A DNA stretch of 64,000 nt from Lumbricus rubellus (Eukaryota; Annelida; Clitellata; Crassiclitellata; Lumbricidae). Below, in pieces: positions 34,577 to 47,560 of the stretch (positions within the stretch are counted from its first letter, which is position 1; each line of letters begins with the position of its first letter). The DNA lies in assembly GCA_945859605.1 (NCBI GenBank), contig OX243817.1, forward strand, positions 15,192,852 through 15,256,851, given 5' to 3'. The position numbers and the translations under genes were made by a program. Under the pieces are notes generated by a model. The model saw nothing but the letters and a program-made list of their open reading frames with translations, did not search any database and was not told the origin of the DNA.

Positions 34577-37500
34577 TCAGTGGAACCTACAGCAGCAGCA
34601 GAAAAGTTGATTAAAACCGATGCATATATATCAGATGAAATCAGCTGCTGAAAATGAAATTGTGTAATTGTTCCTATAAAATTGTAGCATGAAACTTGCA
34701 AACTTCTAGAAGTTGTTTGTCTCAACAGAATTTGTGCTGACCATTAGTTTTAATTGGATACCAAGTCATTTTCACTTTGACATGTTGGACTTCTGTAACA
34801 TCATTCCTGTAGACTTATTGAAGAGCATCATAGTTTTGAAAATTTTTCATTCTGATTTTGATTAAAAGGAAATCGTTAATTGAAAGGTCTCTATCATAAG
34901 GTTTTTAGTATTAAATGCCACATAAATTATGAATTGCAATTTATTACGGTACTTCATGGCTGTTCATACCTTGTTAGATGTCTGCTTTCTTCATGCACTG
35001 CCATCTCTGTTCTTTTAAAGTCATTTAGTTCTCTGCGAATAGCAGCCTTTGTAAACAAAACACATCGTTTTAAGAGACCTCTATTACGGAAAAGTAGCTA
35101 AAATATTCCACAGCTGGAAGCCATTAATTTTGATAAGTTAAACAAGACATCAAGTTAACTTCAATTTTCATCTGTCTTCATCATCATTCATAGATTGCAT
35201 GCTTTGCCCCATCCTGACCTTCATCCTTGAAAAAAATCGTGATGATCTGCTACTAGTCCTCATCCACCTATTAACATGCGTTTTTACTTTACTATTTATT
35301 AATATTACTATACTTTGTTATCACTTCTGTGTGTTTATTTTACAGTACATTTTGATGTCCCATTATGCATTTGCTAATGGAGTAATAAAGGCTAAACTTA
35401 AAGAGCTGCAATTCTTGAGTGTATTACCGAAATTGTCGCTAAGCTCGCATGTTTTGAGCTATATACATGTACTGCTGAGCTATCAATGACAGAACCGCAC
35501 AGATTTATATCGAACCACATCAATGAAGCCTTGATAGTTGATGCAGGCCCAGTGTGCATCAGACATCCTCAATCTGTCAATCTAGCCAGCCAGATTGACA
35601 ATGATTACATCCTGAAGGTCATGGAAACTTGCACTCTGCCAATGCAAAGCATAAACTTCCAACCTTCCACTGTGCTTTCTTGTGCACTAGACTGTCATTT
35701 GGAAACTGTCTTCCACCAAATATACATACTGTTCTCATCAAGGTCAAGAAATCTATTTTCAAACTATTTCAAGTGGCACACTTCTAGACATCCAAGTCTA
35801 AATACCGGAGTATTGTTCTTAGACTATTGTTCTTAGATGTTGTTGATATACGAATAGACGTGGACAAATGCAAACACTCATTCATTTAGTCTTCTCTTGA
35901 ATAGCGATACAGAATCATAAGAAAACATCTGTGCCATGAAACTGCTTACCTTATCTCTAGGAGTTAGCCTCATCCATGGCTTATCGGCTTTCCGGTCATA
36001 TTCCTCGGCCTCTGTAACCTCCACGTAATCCCAGAATCGAATGATGTTTCTCTCCTTCAGCTCTTCCACTGTTGATCGAAAACTCAGCTAAACATACATT
36101 TTTTATACAAACAAACACAAACTGCATGAAAACTGAAATCAACTGAAACAACGACAACATCATGCATAATACTTTGAACGTAGACAAAAACAATTTTGCC
36201 AGTGACATGGAATGAAACTAAATTCTAAATGACAAATTGTTAATTACAAATTACACACGATGAAAATTTAGTTGAGCAGAAATAAAACGAAAACCATATA
36301 AAATAGAAAATGAAGCTAATGATGGCAATGATTACCTTCCTCAGTAAAGTTCTTTTCTTCTCTTCTCTTTCCTTCTCTAACTCTTCCAAAGTTTGTTCTA
36401 CATTCACAATGTTCAAAAATTATTCTCTACAAATAAAAGCTCAAGGCATATTTAAAGTGACAGCACAAGATCAACAGGTATCCATGGGTGGCAGAGCAGA
36501 GTGAACATCAACCAATTAAACATTAAAGGAATGCGGACGTCTCCATGTATTATGGGGTCATACCAAGCATCGCCCATTCATCCAAGATTGAGAACTGATT
36601 ATATAAGTGTATAATGTGATCCCAGTATACTACTTTTACATTACTATTATAGGTTAGTGGGGCTCTGTGACTAATTGCATGAGAGAGAATCACGTGAGAA
36701 TCTTAGTTAAAGTTAACTAACAGAAAAATATCAAGAGGTATAATCATGTGTTTAGCATGGCACTGATGTATACACTATCAATGGAGTCCATTAACTGTAC
36801 AGTGTATACATTGCTTTGGTTGTCTATGGTTCAATTGACCTACTGTAAGCAGATGCCTGACCATCAGTTGTTACTATAACATACCTAACAAGATGTTTTT
36901 AGCCAACAGTTCTTCTCTTGTTGGTCTGAGGCTGAGGAATCTTAGAAAATCAAACACAAACAGTTTGTCATAATAAGCAGATAAACTGAAAAATTACACA
37001 CAATTTTTCATGTGAATTATTAATGATGCATCAATTTAACCCTCGAGTGCCCAAGGGGGGGGGGTCCGACCGGACCCCAGGCCTGTTTTTCCCGGATAAC
37101 TTTTTAAAGGCTAGGGATCTGCATAAATGCTTTTAGGTATTCCTAGAGCAACCATTTGGGCATAGAATGGTATATTTTGCGTGAGTATTGTCCAACCCTG
37201 CACCCCACGACCACAGCATATACTAAGGGTACCCCATGATATGCGGCTGATATTCATACAAGCGCATGGTTACTGGTCAATAACTATTATTTTATACCAG
37301 GTGGTGCTATTGTGATATAATATATATCAATCGATTGCAAATTTAGTTGGGATTACTTACAACTAAATTATATAACGATATTCCTATCCCTTCTCAAGAT
37401 ATTAACATGAACACGCTGGGGTCCGCGCAGGACGTATAGGCTTTCCTTCGATGAATAACGCAAGCATGCAAGCATAACATATGTATTACGAGATTTTTAC

Positions 37501-40500
37501 ACTATTAGTTTACACCAGGTGGTGTTATTGTACTATAGGATACATCAATCGACTGCAAATTCATTTGGGATTACACTGAACTAAATTCTATAACAATATT
37601 CCAATCCTTTCTCAAGATATTAGCATGAAAACGCTAGGCTTCCTTCGGTAAATAACGCAAGCAAGCCTAAAAAGTGTATCACGAGATTTTACACTATTAT
37701 TTAACACCAGGTGGTGTTATTGTCATATAAGAGACACCAATCGATTGGAAATTCATTTGGGATCACATAGAACTAAATTCTGTGACGATATTCCAATCCC
37801 TTCCCAAGATATTAACATAAAACGCTGGGGTCCGCGCGGACCCCCCCCCTTGGGCCTTCGTGTACCAAAAAATACCTTGGGCACTCGAGTGTTAATAACA
37901 CTCTTTGGACAGCCATCTTTTAAATGAGGCTGATAATTATTATTACGCTGTTCTTCATTTCAGATTATGTGACTACAACGTTTTAACAGAATACATGTAG
38001 CCTAATAGCAATGCATACAATAACAAAGCATATTAGCCTATAAAGAATTATGATGAAGTGAAAGTTATAATTGAGCATGGTATGACATACATGTAGCATT
38101 AAAGTATGTTATATTAATGCATGTCATACTGAATTCTCCAGTTATACCTTTTCAAATGCAGTCCATGACCTTGGTGCCCTGTTGGACCAGGAGCTCACGT
38201 TTGCTCCTCACATTCACCGACTTGCTCGAGACTGTTATTTTCAACTGCGTCAGCTTCGCACAATTGCTCGTTTACTAACATCTAGTGCTCTCACCACTCT
38301 AGTCCATTCCTTCATTACTTCCCATCTTGACTATAATTGCTTGTCACTCTACTCTGGCCTCCCATCCAATCGAATAATGTGCTTAAACAGAGTCTTATGC
38401 TTTGGATCACGTTTAATTGGACAGATCCCTAAATTTGTTCATGTATCCAGCTATAATTTTTATGTTGGAGGCATTACACTGGCTTTCTACTCAGCAGCGC
38501 ATTGCTCTAGTTAGGCAATGCCAGCTTGGAATTGCCCAGATTACTTGCGAGAGCTCTGTTGTTCCATGGGTATCCAAGGTCACCGTCCCCTCCGTTCTGC
38601 ACAGAAGGGATTGCTCTTGGTCCCATTCGCACAAACTACAACGATGCAGATTAGAGCCTTTTCTGTTATCAGTCCAGTTGTCTGGAATGGGCTCCCACAG
38701 GAGCTACGTCTACTTCCTGAGGTATTACTGAATTTTTTTTATGAAACTCGAAACTGTCCTTTTTCGCCATGCTAGAGTCGGGAGCGCTTCTGAGTAGTGC
38801 CTTTGAAGAAGCGCTATATAAATTTTTGAATGAACGAATGAATGAGTGAATGAATGAATTAACGAAGCATGTTATACTGAAGCACATTATAGCAACGCAT
38901 GTTACACTTAAGCAAATAATAAAGGAAAGCAGGTTATAATCTACTTTCACCAACCAACCATCTGGTATTACATAAAACTACCATCTGGCATTACTCAACC
39001 CACCATCTGCTTAGGGCAGTAAATAGTGTCAAGATAGCTTCAATGGTTTAAGAATGCCATTCTGACTACAGATTTATGTTTATTTTTTATATATTTTATT
39101 TATCCATTTTTATAGCGCCCGTTCAAGCTCACTACTCAGAGGCACTTCAGACTACAGCGTGGACACTGCATCGGAGTTTCATGCGAAAGCGCCTGAGCAA
39201 TTGCAAGTGAAGGACCTGCTCAAGGTCCCTACGCGGTGGCTTGAGGTGGATTATAAGTGGATTGAACCTTCGACTCAAAGGCACCGATGCTACCATTACA
39301 CCACCGTGCCCCACATGTTGTTAGGATAGCATTTCATCTTCAGGATAGATCTTTCGACCACAGAGTAAAAGTCTTCTCCACAGTTTCTATAAGCATTGAA
39401 CTTTCCTTCATATGCAAAATTAATACAAACCTGTCAAGTTTAGATGTGATTGAATTCAATTCCTCGATTCGTTCATCTGATGTTTGAGGACAGCAGGTAA
39501 GAGACGACTGAGAGATATTGTTGTTGCTGCTGCATTTCAATCTCACCTTCTTTGACCCTAAGTTGAAACACTTGCATAAATGGAAGCTCATCACAAAAAG
39601 AGAGACATAGCAACTACATACCATGGCAAACTGTTCGCAAAGGTTCTGTTTCTAGTGTATGATAGGTTACACTGGCTGCCTTGTTCAATCTTTAACATGA
39701 TCAGTTACACTGGATGAATGCACTCATCAAATTTAAATATATGTACCTACATAAAAGTTCACTGTGAAGCTAAAACTTATCCAATCTCTTTGTTTAAGTT
39801 AAGCATATGATTACTCTTTAACATACATGTTGATCATAATCATTCAAGAGTCAGTAAGTCAATACAGAGTTACGAAAGAATAGGTTTATGAAATGAAACA
39901 CTCACAGCAATCATCTTCTTTTTCTTTGACCTCTAATTCCGTCAGCTGGTCATCTTTCGTCAGATTTTGGTTGTCAGTTATTGATCCTTTGTCATTGTTT
40001 GTGTTTAATACTTTGTCATCACACTTAACCAGCTTATCTCTTACTATTAAATTTGCTTTTCTTAATCTTAAATTGGTTTCTCTCACAGTTATTCCCTTCC
40101 TCTGATCTGTAATCTTGCTGCTAGCCTTGGCCATTCTGCATTCAGTGTTCGCAAGTTCTTTACATCCATCATCTTGAGCAACTCTGCTGAAATCATCAAT
40201 CACTTTTTCATCTTCTCCGGCCTCTGCTTCTCTTTCCTCAACGTTGTTGTCTCTGGCAACTCTGTTGTCAGACTTTTTGACAATATCATCAGCGTGGGTA
40301 GAGTTTTCGAAATTAGATGGCAGCTTCTTTTTATCTTCTGGCAGATCCACCCTGTAAAGCCAATGAAAATAGTTCTCCCTTTGAAAGAAAACCAGCAAGA
40401 AAGTCTTCATTTTGTGTTAAGCCTTTACTGAACAACATACAATAAGTCACTAATTTTGCACATAAATATTTTGTGTGCGGATACATGTGCAAAGGCAGTG

Positions 40501-43500
40501 CAATAAAAGGGCAGGATTTTGAGAAGTTATCAAAACAATAAAAAAACAGACAATTAAGTGGGCCTCAGCAAGTGCTCATCTATTATGTATCTGGTCTGTT
40601 TTGGCCTCTTCTGCTTCCTGCTATAATAGGGTGACCATACGTCCCGGTTTTCCGGGACATGTCCCGGTTTTTTGTGGTGCGTCCCGGTGTCCCGACGACT
40701 TAGGCAAAAAGGCAAAATTGTCCCGGTTTTTGACAAAAGGGAAAATTGGACATTGATAACCAAGTTTTATGTAAATCACAGAACAAAGTGTAGTTTGAAA
40801 CCGAAAAGGTCGTCACGTAACGTTACATCTGTAGTAGGCTATTGAGTTTAGTCAAATTGTCAATAGATTTAAAGAATTATCCAGGTGTAACGAGAAAGCT
40901 TTCGTAATATTGGCCTTCGATTTCAATGGCGGCGCCAGATCTATATGACTACGGCAGGTCGCGCCAGGGTCATAATGGGATCGAGATCGGCCGCTCATAA
41001 CAGCACTGAAATCAGCATTTTTTTCAACAAATTAAAATGCTGTCATTGCAATGTGGAAATTTTTAAAAATTCGATTATTGTGAAGTACACATTCCCTACC
41101 CAAACCCCTTTCCCTGATAGGCGCTGAACACCTCGGCGGTAGCTCGCCTAACGCTGCTTTGCTCCCCAGAAACCCTAAAGCTTCCTCTGGACTAGTTAAA
41201 TTACCCAATGTGCACCGATTGAGAGAATGTTCGCAGTTATAAAAGAGCACTGCATTAAGTGCATTGACAACTAGATTTCTAAATGAAGTCTATACTCAGC
41301 ATGAAATTTAACTGAGCTTATAGGGTTAGGCAAAAAATAGGCAGCATTCGATCGTAGGCCTAGATTAGTTAAGGTTAGTTAAGGAATTAGGATTACATGT
41401 GCAATTGACATTTTCCAAAGTGTCCCGGTTTTTCATGGCCAGAAAATGGTCACCCTATGCTATAATTAGCATCACATCATTGAAACATGAATTTTTTATT
41501 ATGCTGTGTTGTTGTCTACAATGCAAGAGCTGTTTCCTAAGGTTGAAAATCTTGCTCATTTCCATTTCACAGAGCACCCATTCTTTGATCATGGATATGC
41601 TCTTAGACAAGTCAAGAGAGACAGGTGTTCAGCAAATGTCAAAACACTATCAAGTGTGATGCCCAGATCACGAACACTGGAGGAAAAGGTGAAGCCAGGG
41701 AATAATGAGGCCAGCAAATGGAGTTCAAGCTTTTGTAACTTGTTTGGTTCCAAACCATATCTGTTGTGTGCTATTGTCTGCGTGTCTACGCATTGTTTGT
41801 CTGTGTGCTTTTGTTTGTGCCTTTGTCCTGTGCTGTTTTGTTGTGGTGCTGCAGTATTATATAATAGACCTGGAAGCTTTTTCCTCCACAGAGGTCGATA
41901 TTTGATGGCACTCCTGCAGTAGTCTCCTTTCTGCCAGCTTCTCTTCTAGCTGTCTCCGAAAGCCTGTTGACTTTGCTCCTTTCATTGCACTCCTCAAAGG
42001 AGCCTTTGTCAAGTCAGGTTCATGGACTGGAACCTCTTCATAGCGGCCAGTAACTGCTGGACGAGCAGTGCTTACTGGTCGCTGCTTCGACATCCAGTTG
42101 CTGTATTTCGAAAACTTTCCTTGAACTTCTTCAATCAAAGAACCAGCAACTCCTGCTAAAAAATCACACACATTTTTCTAAGGATTCCATTCAAGTCAAA
42201 CGTTCTACGTCAATATTTAAAGCTTGAAAGTCCACTTAATATGTCAACATGTAAATACTCAACATTGTGCAGAACACTTCTGAGTGATTGTAAGGACTCA
42301 TTAAACAACTATGTGTAAACTACAATTACAGGACATATTTGCAGAAAGCAATGTGGTAACGTATGAATGCTTCATTGTTCAGATGATGAAATGGAAGAGT
42401 ATTGGAAGAACTAAAAGACACATTGGGTCTACCTGTATGGCCAACTGGAGGCAAATCAACATTCAGAATGATTTCTTTCGTCTCGTCACTAACTTCATTT
42501 GAACCTTTGTCATGCTCCAGATTTCGTAGAGACAGCTCTTCTAAACATTTCATACATTATTAGACAGCAAATATGTTAATATGAAAAAATGTAAATCTTC
42601 TCAAAACTACTAAGGAAACCATAGCAATTAAGTTAACATGAAGTCTTACAACCGATACTGAAATGTAATCAAATGTCTCCTTCACTAGTTTAGAGGAGCA
42701 CTTTGAAGTACTGCAAAAAGGAAAACAATAATAACAAAACAATAGTGAAACAAAGTAAAGAGGAAATGTAGTTGTACAAATAGTAGAATTAATATATAAT
42801 TACAGGCTATACAGGAGTATTGTGAATATGAAGTAGAAGTAGCTGATATAATGGGTCAGTGAATGAGACTTGGCAAAGAGATAGAAGAGATAGAAACACA
42901 CATGGAGCAACAAAGTGTGAAATAGGTGACTGAAAAGAAAGAGTAGAGCTCATGCATCAGAGCTACGAGGTGCAACATGTCTCTGATAGGTTTAGACAAG
43001 ACATGGCTTGCTTGTGTCTTGTGCGCCTCAGAACATTCATCAAGATTCAAGAGGCACACTTCATACTTGGAAGAGGAAGACAGTGCAGATGGTCGATCAT
43101 AATATTGACGATATTTGAGAGTATTTAGGAAGACGAGCAGTCAATCGAACAGCAGCGTTAAGGACAGATTGAATAGGAGATACGGTAGACAGATTTTGGG
43201 TAGGCGAATAAGAGGAGAATTGCATGAATCAATACTGGAGCAGACAAATGCATGTCATAGTAGAAATGGATCTGTGAATGGCCCTGAGACACCGAGGTAC
43301 TGGATATTAGCCATAGCCAATAGACATCACTCAAAAGTTGTAACCTGTGCACTTAAACTCTGACATTCCTGTTTATATATATATACACACATAATATAAT
43401 CATAAATTATATACCGTATATGTATTATATATATACAGTATTGTGAAAGTTTAAGTACACAAGTTACAACTTTTGAGTGATGTCTATTAGTTATGGCTAA

Positions 43501-45519
43501 TATCCAGTACCAAAATGTTGAGAATAGAAACTATTAATGTTACCTTTGTTGAGTTTTTCAGATGTGCATGAAGTAGCAGCCTTATTGGAATGGAAGAGAG
43601 TAAAAATTCCCTTCAGTGAGTCAGTTTTTTCAAATTCATCTTCTGCAACATTAAGGATATGACTTGCCCACTTACTAGCAGACCATCAAACTTCATGTAA
43701 AAATGTATTCTTTGTAAATGCATACATGTATTGTGGAAATCAGGACAATTGACATTGACAAAGAAACAAACAGGCATCATCATATCTAGTGACTATAATA
43801 AGTTATGGTACAATTTGTGGGTAAATAATGACCAGGATGCCTGGTTTAGAAACTAACACTAATGATGTGAACTTTTTTTATAATATTATAATATAATATT
43901 TTATAATATTTGCCTTACTTATCTAACTTGGCAGCAAGATTTGGAGAATAAAATTAATTCATTAATTTAAAGCTATCATTTTAAAATTTCTATTGAAAGG
44001 TTTACCAAAATTATTCACAGTAGCATCACTGGGATTGGTGTCCCCTAGTGTGGTAAATCATGGAGTCACCTCACATGGGCCTCCTACCTTACGTGAACAT
44101 ACAGAATGCTTAGTAATGTTACCACATGGAGCCTCGGAGCAGAAATTTGGTGCCGAGAACTTGGGTTAAATAGCAACATCAATTAGAAATTTTGAGCATT
44201 CTACATTAAGCAATTATAGCAAATAATAATAATAATAATAACCTACTGTAACATAACAACCAACTACAATAACTGTTTGTTAGGTAATGCAGTGGAGAGC
44301 CATGTGTAGGTAGTGTCAAGCAACTAGCATTTTGACCATTTGGCCAATTTTTGTGCCACAAATTAAACTACTCAGAACACTAAGCTGTGTACAAATTTAT
44401 CTCTGCACTGAGCAATCATTATTAAGCAAATATAACTAATGAAGCCTAAATGTTTGCTATGGCTGTTGCACATTGGCAATATTTAATGTTTGAAACAAAA
44501 CAAAAGTTATATGAGTCAACCCACTGTTTTCTGATGATCCAAAAGCATGATGTAATAAAAAGTAATGAAAGTAAATTCTTATTAAGTCATAGCTCAAATA
44601 TTTGTTAACAAATAAACTTGATAGTGCTTCACAACTTGTGCTCAATGTGTCCACCACCAGTGCCCACACTTGTTCTGAGCCTCTTTATAAAGTTTTTGAT
44701 CGCTTTGTTGATGAGTTCCAGAGGTAAGTCTTCCTATATCAACCATCAATTCTCTCATTGCTCTTGGTTTTGGCCACAGATTGTGGTATTCTCCAGCATG
44801 GCTATCCACACTTTGCCAATTCATTTGGTTTAAATCCAGAGATTTGGGGCCATTGTCTCTTCACAACGAAATCAGGACAATTGACATTGAGCCAATCTCC
44901 TTTCATCAACGGCTAACACTTGCATTCTTGCTGTTGTCACTAGTCGCCTCACAAAAACTTTCAAGGGCTGTGAAATATGGTCGTCCGACAAAAACATATA
45001 AATTTATGCAGAAACCAAATGTTGCTAGCAATTATGCTCTCTACACTTGGCAGAAGGTGTTCACTGTTCACTTGATTCAAAAAATGAATGTTAAATGTAT
45101 GTGCTATAGTATATATGTTAACATGGACGATCACAATGTTAACTCATTCCAGCCGGAATTGTTTTGATACCTATGCTGTTAATGGGGTCACGGGTGACCC
45201 CATCCGGCGGGAAAGAGTTAATGGTCATGTGATGCTGATGATGATGACGATGATGATGACGATGATGATGATGACGATGCTGATGATGTTGCTGCTGCTG
45301 CTGATGATGTTGCTGAATAATTTTCAAAATCAAGTAACAGTAACCATTCATTTGAAGTTTGTCTTCATTTCCTTGTGCTTGCTTCTTTGTGAAGGTCCAA
45401 GTCTTAAAGAAGTGACTGATGGCTTCCAGTCTCGTCCGCTGTTCTCCCACTCCCAGTACTGAACTGCACATGCTACTCAGTATGCTCGCATCCATTTTTC
45501 TCTTCTTCACATCTTTCAT
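34577..45519 (-). CDS. Phosphatase and actin regulator (Phactr) homologue, 11 coding exons
   Basis: Minus-strand exons: 45519-45345, 43642-43544, 42540-42433, 42155-41912, 40351-39906, 39476-39431, 36940-36885, 36397-36336, 36087-35950, 35046-34970, 34586-34577. All junctions agree in phase and give about 486 residues. C-terminal features are diagnostic: RPEL repeats [17 protein letters not shown] (about 375-391) and a variant [15 protein letters not shown], then [38 protein letters not shown] and [20 protein letters not shown] repeats bind G-actin; the IRF…YVEV…PW region matches the PP1-docking RVxF/PhiPhi/Trp segment. An acidic, poorly conserved middle (exon 40351-39906) is normal for the family. 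The 5' exons, including KTWTFTKK, are less certain. The last exon encodes only RFH before the stop. Confidence 0.85.
37040..37891. mobile_element. piggyBac-like non-autonomous element in Phactr intron
   Basis: The ends CCCTCGAGTGCCCAAGG and CCTTGGGCACTCGAGTG are inverted repeats, flanked by TTAA (37036-37039, 37892-37895), the piggyBac target. G- and C-runs follow the ends. Inside, a unit of about 190-220 bp carrying ACCAGGTGGTG, ATCAATCGATTG and CAAGATATTA is repeated three times (near 37296, 37513, 37703). No transposase. Confidence 0.8.
38157..38835 (+). pseudogene. CR1/L2-like LINE relic in Phactr intron
   Basis: Plus-strand frames, broken by frameshifts and stops, encode [49 protein letters not shown], then [14 protein letters not shown] and [15 protein letters not shown]. 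This is the standard order of CR1/L2 reverse-transcriptase C-termini. It ends CGGGAGCGCTTCTGAGTAG…GCGCTATATAAATTTTTGAATGAA, then (GAAT)n. Antisense to the host gene. Confidence 0.88.
39109..39313 (-). mobile_element. SINE family A, minus copy
   Basis: Reverse complement of the 14653 element, somewhat diverged. It shows TATAGCGCCCGTTCAAGC at the 3'-body end and a degenerate tRNA head ending ACCACCGTGCCCCA. In Phactr intron. Confidence 0.8.
40627..41457. mobile_element. hAT-like element with TAGGGTGACCA ends in Phactr intron
   Basis: 831 bp. TAGGGTGACCAT…TGGTCACCCTA inverted ends, perfect 8-bp duplication TGCTATAA (40619-40626, 41458-41465). GTCCCGGTTTT repeats sit inside both ends. No transposase. 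Confidence 0.9.
43299..43514. repeat. Hairpin: two inverted 75-bp arms around an AT-rich loop
   Basis: 43299-43375 (GGTACTGGATATTAGCCATA…ACTTAAAC) is mirrored at about 43443-43514. The loop is TATA-rich. It lies in a Phactr intron and could be a MITE; flanking duplications were not recognised. Confidence 0.75.
45232..45313 (+). repeat. (GAT/GAC)n microsatellite
   Basis: Mixed GAT, GAC and GCT triplets next to the 3' end of the first Phactr coding exon. His-rich minus-strand translation here is intronic. Confidence 0.85.
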
Positions 45520-45807
45520 AAACAATCAATGTGTCAACATATCCAGCTGTGGTAGCAGGCATATTCAAACAAATGATAACAAATCAAAGAGATTTTAGAA
45601 CAGAAGAACACGTCAAACCTTACAGGCTTACAAACAGCAAGTCATATCAGTTGAAAAAAGTGTCCAATGAAATTTCGGCTACTTAACCCTTTGGAGAAAA
45701 ATTTTCTGTCAAAGTTTAATGTTGCAAAAAACTTATTTAAGCCAAAAAAATGCTGCACCTATAATCATAGATATAATAGATGTACATGTAGACCTATAAT
45801 ATGTGCA

Positions 45808-45882
45808 CTTGTTATAGTACCCCTTCAAGAATTCGTCTCAGAAGCACTACCGAATACAGAGGGGACACTGAATCGGAATTAA
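45808..45882 (-). repeat. SINE A 3'-body fragment
   Basis: GTGCACTTGTTATAGTACCCC…GGACACTGAATCGG matches the 3' body of SINE A in reverse. The tRNA head is missing. Confidence 0.65.
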
Positions 45883-46205
45883 TGTGTGTAGTTAGAGCAA
45901 TCAAATGCAGTTGTTCATACATGAAGGCAGAAACATAGGAGTAGTGTGGTTGGCGTGCTATTACTCTGGTGGTATGCTAGGACGACTGCAAAGGTGAAAG
46001 ACCATTGAGAAGGAAATTACAGTAATCAATTCGGTGTCATATATATATATATACATAATATATATGTAATATGTATATAAATATTATACTGTAGAAAGAT
46101 GAGTTACATGAGTAATTAAGGTTTCATACCCATGACATAATACATGTACATTAGGCAGGATTAAGAGAGTCATGGCTGCTCCCTTCTTCTACACTCTACA
46201 GCACT

Positions 46206-46249
<44 letters not shown>

Positions 46250-47227
46250 TATATAATAGCATAATGTATCAATTGATGGCACATGAAACGAAGATGTATA
46301 TTATTTGATCAAACTCCATTGTGACAGAAATGCATTAATGCAACCTACACATCTATATCAGTGATTGTCCAGAATATACTTTTTCCATGACCTATCCCTG
46401 AAACTAAATATAGGTTGAATTGAAAGAAGTATAGTATAAAGGTGTACGCTCTATTATCAAAATTATTATTTGTATTCACCACTATGAACTTTTCTGTTTG
46501 CTGATGACTGCAGGGAGTGCAGGCGATACTTAACAAGTATATGCTTAATAGTAGGAGGTTAGTAAGTCCACTTTCTCAAGGACAATCTCAGATGATTTTC
46601 TTCAAAACTTCTCATTGTTGAGAATTTCTGTTGAAGTTGAAACATAAACAGTAATATCACGATTAAGTTATAATTTTCTAATAAAAAGTAAAGTACCGAT
46701 TCAACATCACAAAGAATATGATTACATGACATACATTAAGAATTAACACACGTTGACAGTCAACTGCTCCTCATGCTCTGAAATGTTGCATTGAATAAGC
46801 ACCAAACAAAGCAACTCGGGTCATAGGCGCAAATTGTTTAAGAAGTCGAAAGGAACATTAGGACAGAAATTCTTCAGTGCTAGAGTGAACGGTTTGAATG
46901 CCGACTTTCTAACATTGCAATCAAGAATAGACTTAATAAAAGACGGCAGCTCTTCCTAACTTCCTTAGCTTGACAATAGAATGGGCTGTCGTCAAAGGAT
47001 AGCATGGGTGAGCAAGCCGTTGATCTTTAGGCACTTTTCCATTAATTTTGTCACCAACATAATTAACTATAGTCATGGATTTGTGGGGTTCATTTCTACA
47101 CATGGGTACCCTGTTATAAGGTATCGCTGACCATAACCATTTCATTGTGATTTCGTCAGCGAATATACCAAACAATAATTATACATAAATACATGCATGC
47201 AAACATGCATAAATAAATACAATATCA
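45883..47227. other. Interval without a supported gene
   Basis: AT-rich, with an (AT)n run at 46209-46255. A minus-strand frame at 46933-47175 (80 codons, ordinary composition, contains YVGDKINGKVPKDQRLAHP) is unrecognised and may be a decayed transposon frame. The Phactr 5' untranslated region and promoter may lie here. Confidence 0.3.
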
Positions 47228-47239
47228 TACATACATCAT

Positions 47240-47271
<32 letters not shown>

Positions 47272-47320
47272 CTTACATACATACATACATACATACTTAC
47301 TTACTTACATGCATACATAC
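47228..47320 (+). repeat. (CATA)n microsatellite
   Basis: Interrupted CATA/CTTA units next to a SINE A copy. Confidence 0.85.
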
Positions 47321-47348
47321 TTACATGTACATATAATTATTTGTTTGT

Positions 47349-47560
47349 ATGCGCACTTGTTATAGCGCCCCTTCAAGAGCTCTTCTCAGAGGCGCTCCCG
47401 ACTGCAGAGTGGACACTGCATCGGAATTTCATGACGAAGCGCTGAGCAATTGCGAGTGAAGGACTTGCCCAAGGTCCTTACGCTGCGACTTGAGGTGGAT
47501 TCGAACCTGCAACCCTTCGGCTGCAAGGTGACGAACATACCCACTACACCACGCTCCCCA
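47349..47560 (-). mobile_element. SINE family A, minus copy
   Basis: Full-length reverse copy. TATAGCGCCCCTTCAAGAGC at the 3'-body end, B box as GGATTCGAACCTGC, head ending ACTACACCACGCTCCCC. Confidence 0.85.

Noticed and set aside
41506..41922. 138-codon plus-strand frame
   Set aside because: It overlaps only the last few bases of a Phactr exon on the opposite strand, has no family signature, and its C-terminal half is Cys/Leu-rich low complexity.
42560..42742. Possible Phactr exon ([17 protein letters not shown], plausible acceptor and donor)
   Set aside because: Its phase does not fit between the exons at 43544-43642 and 42433-42540, which join correctly without it.
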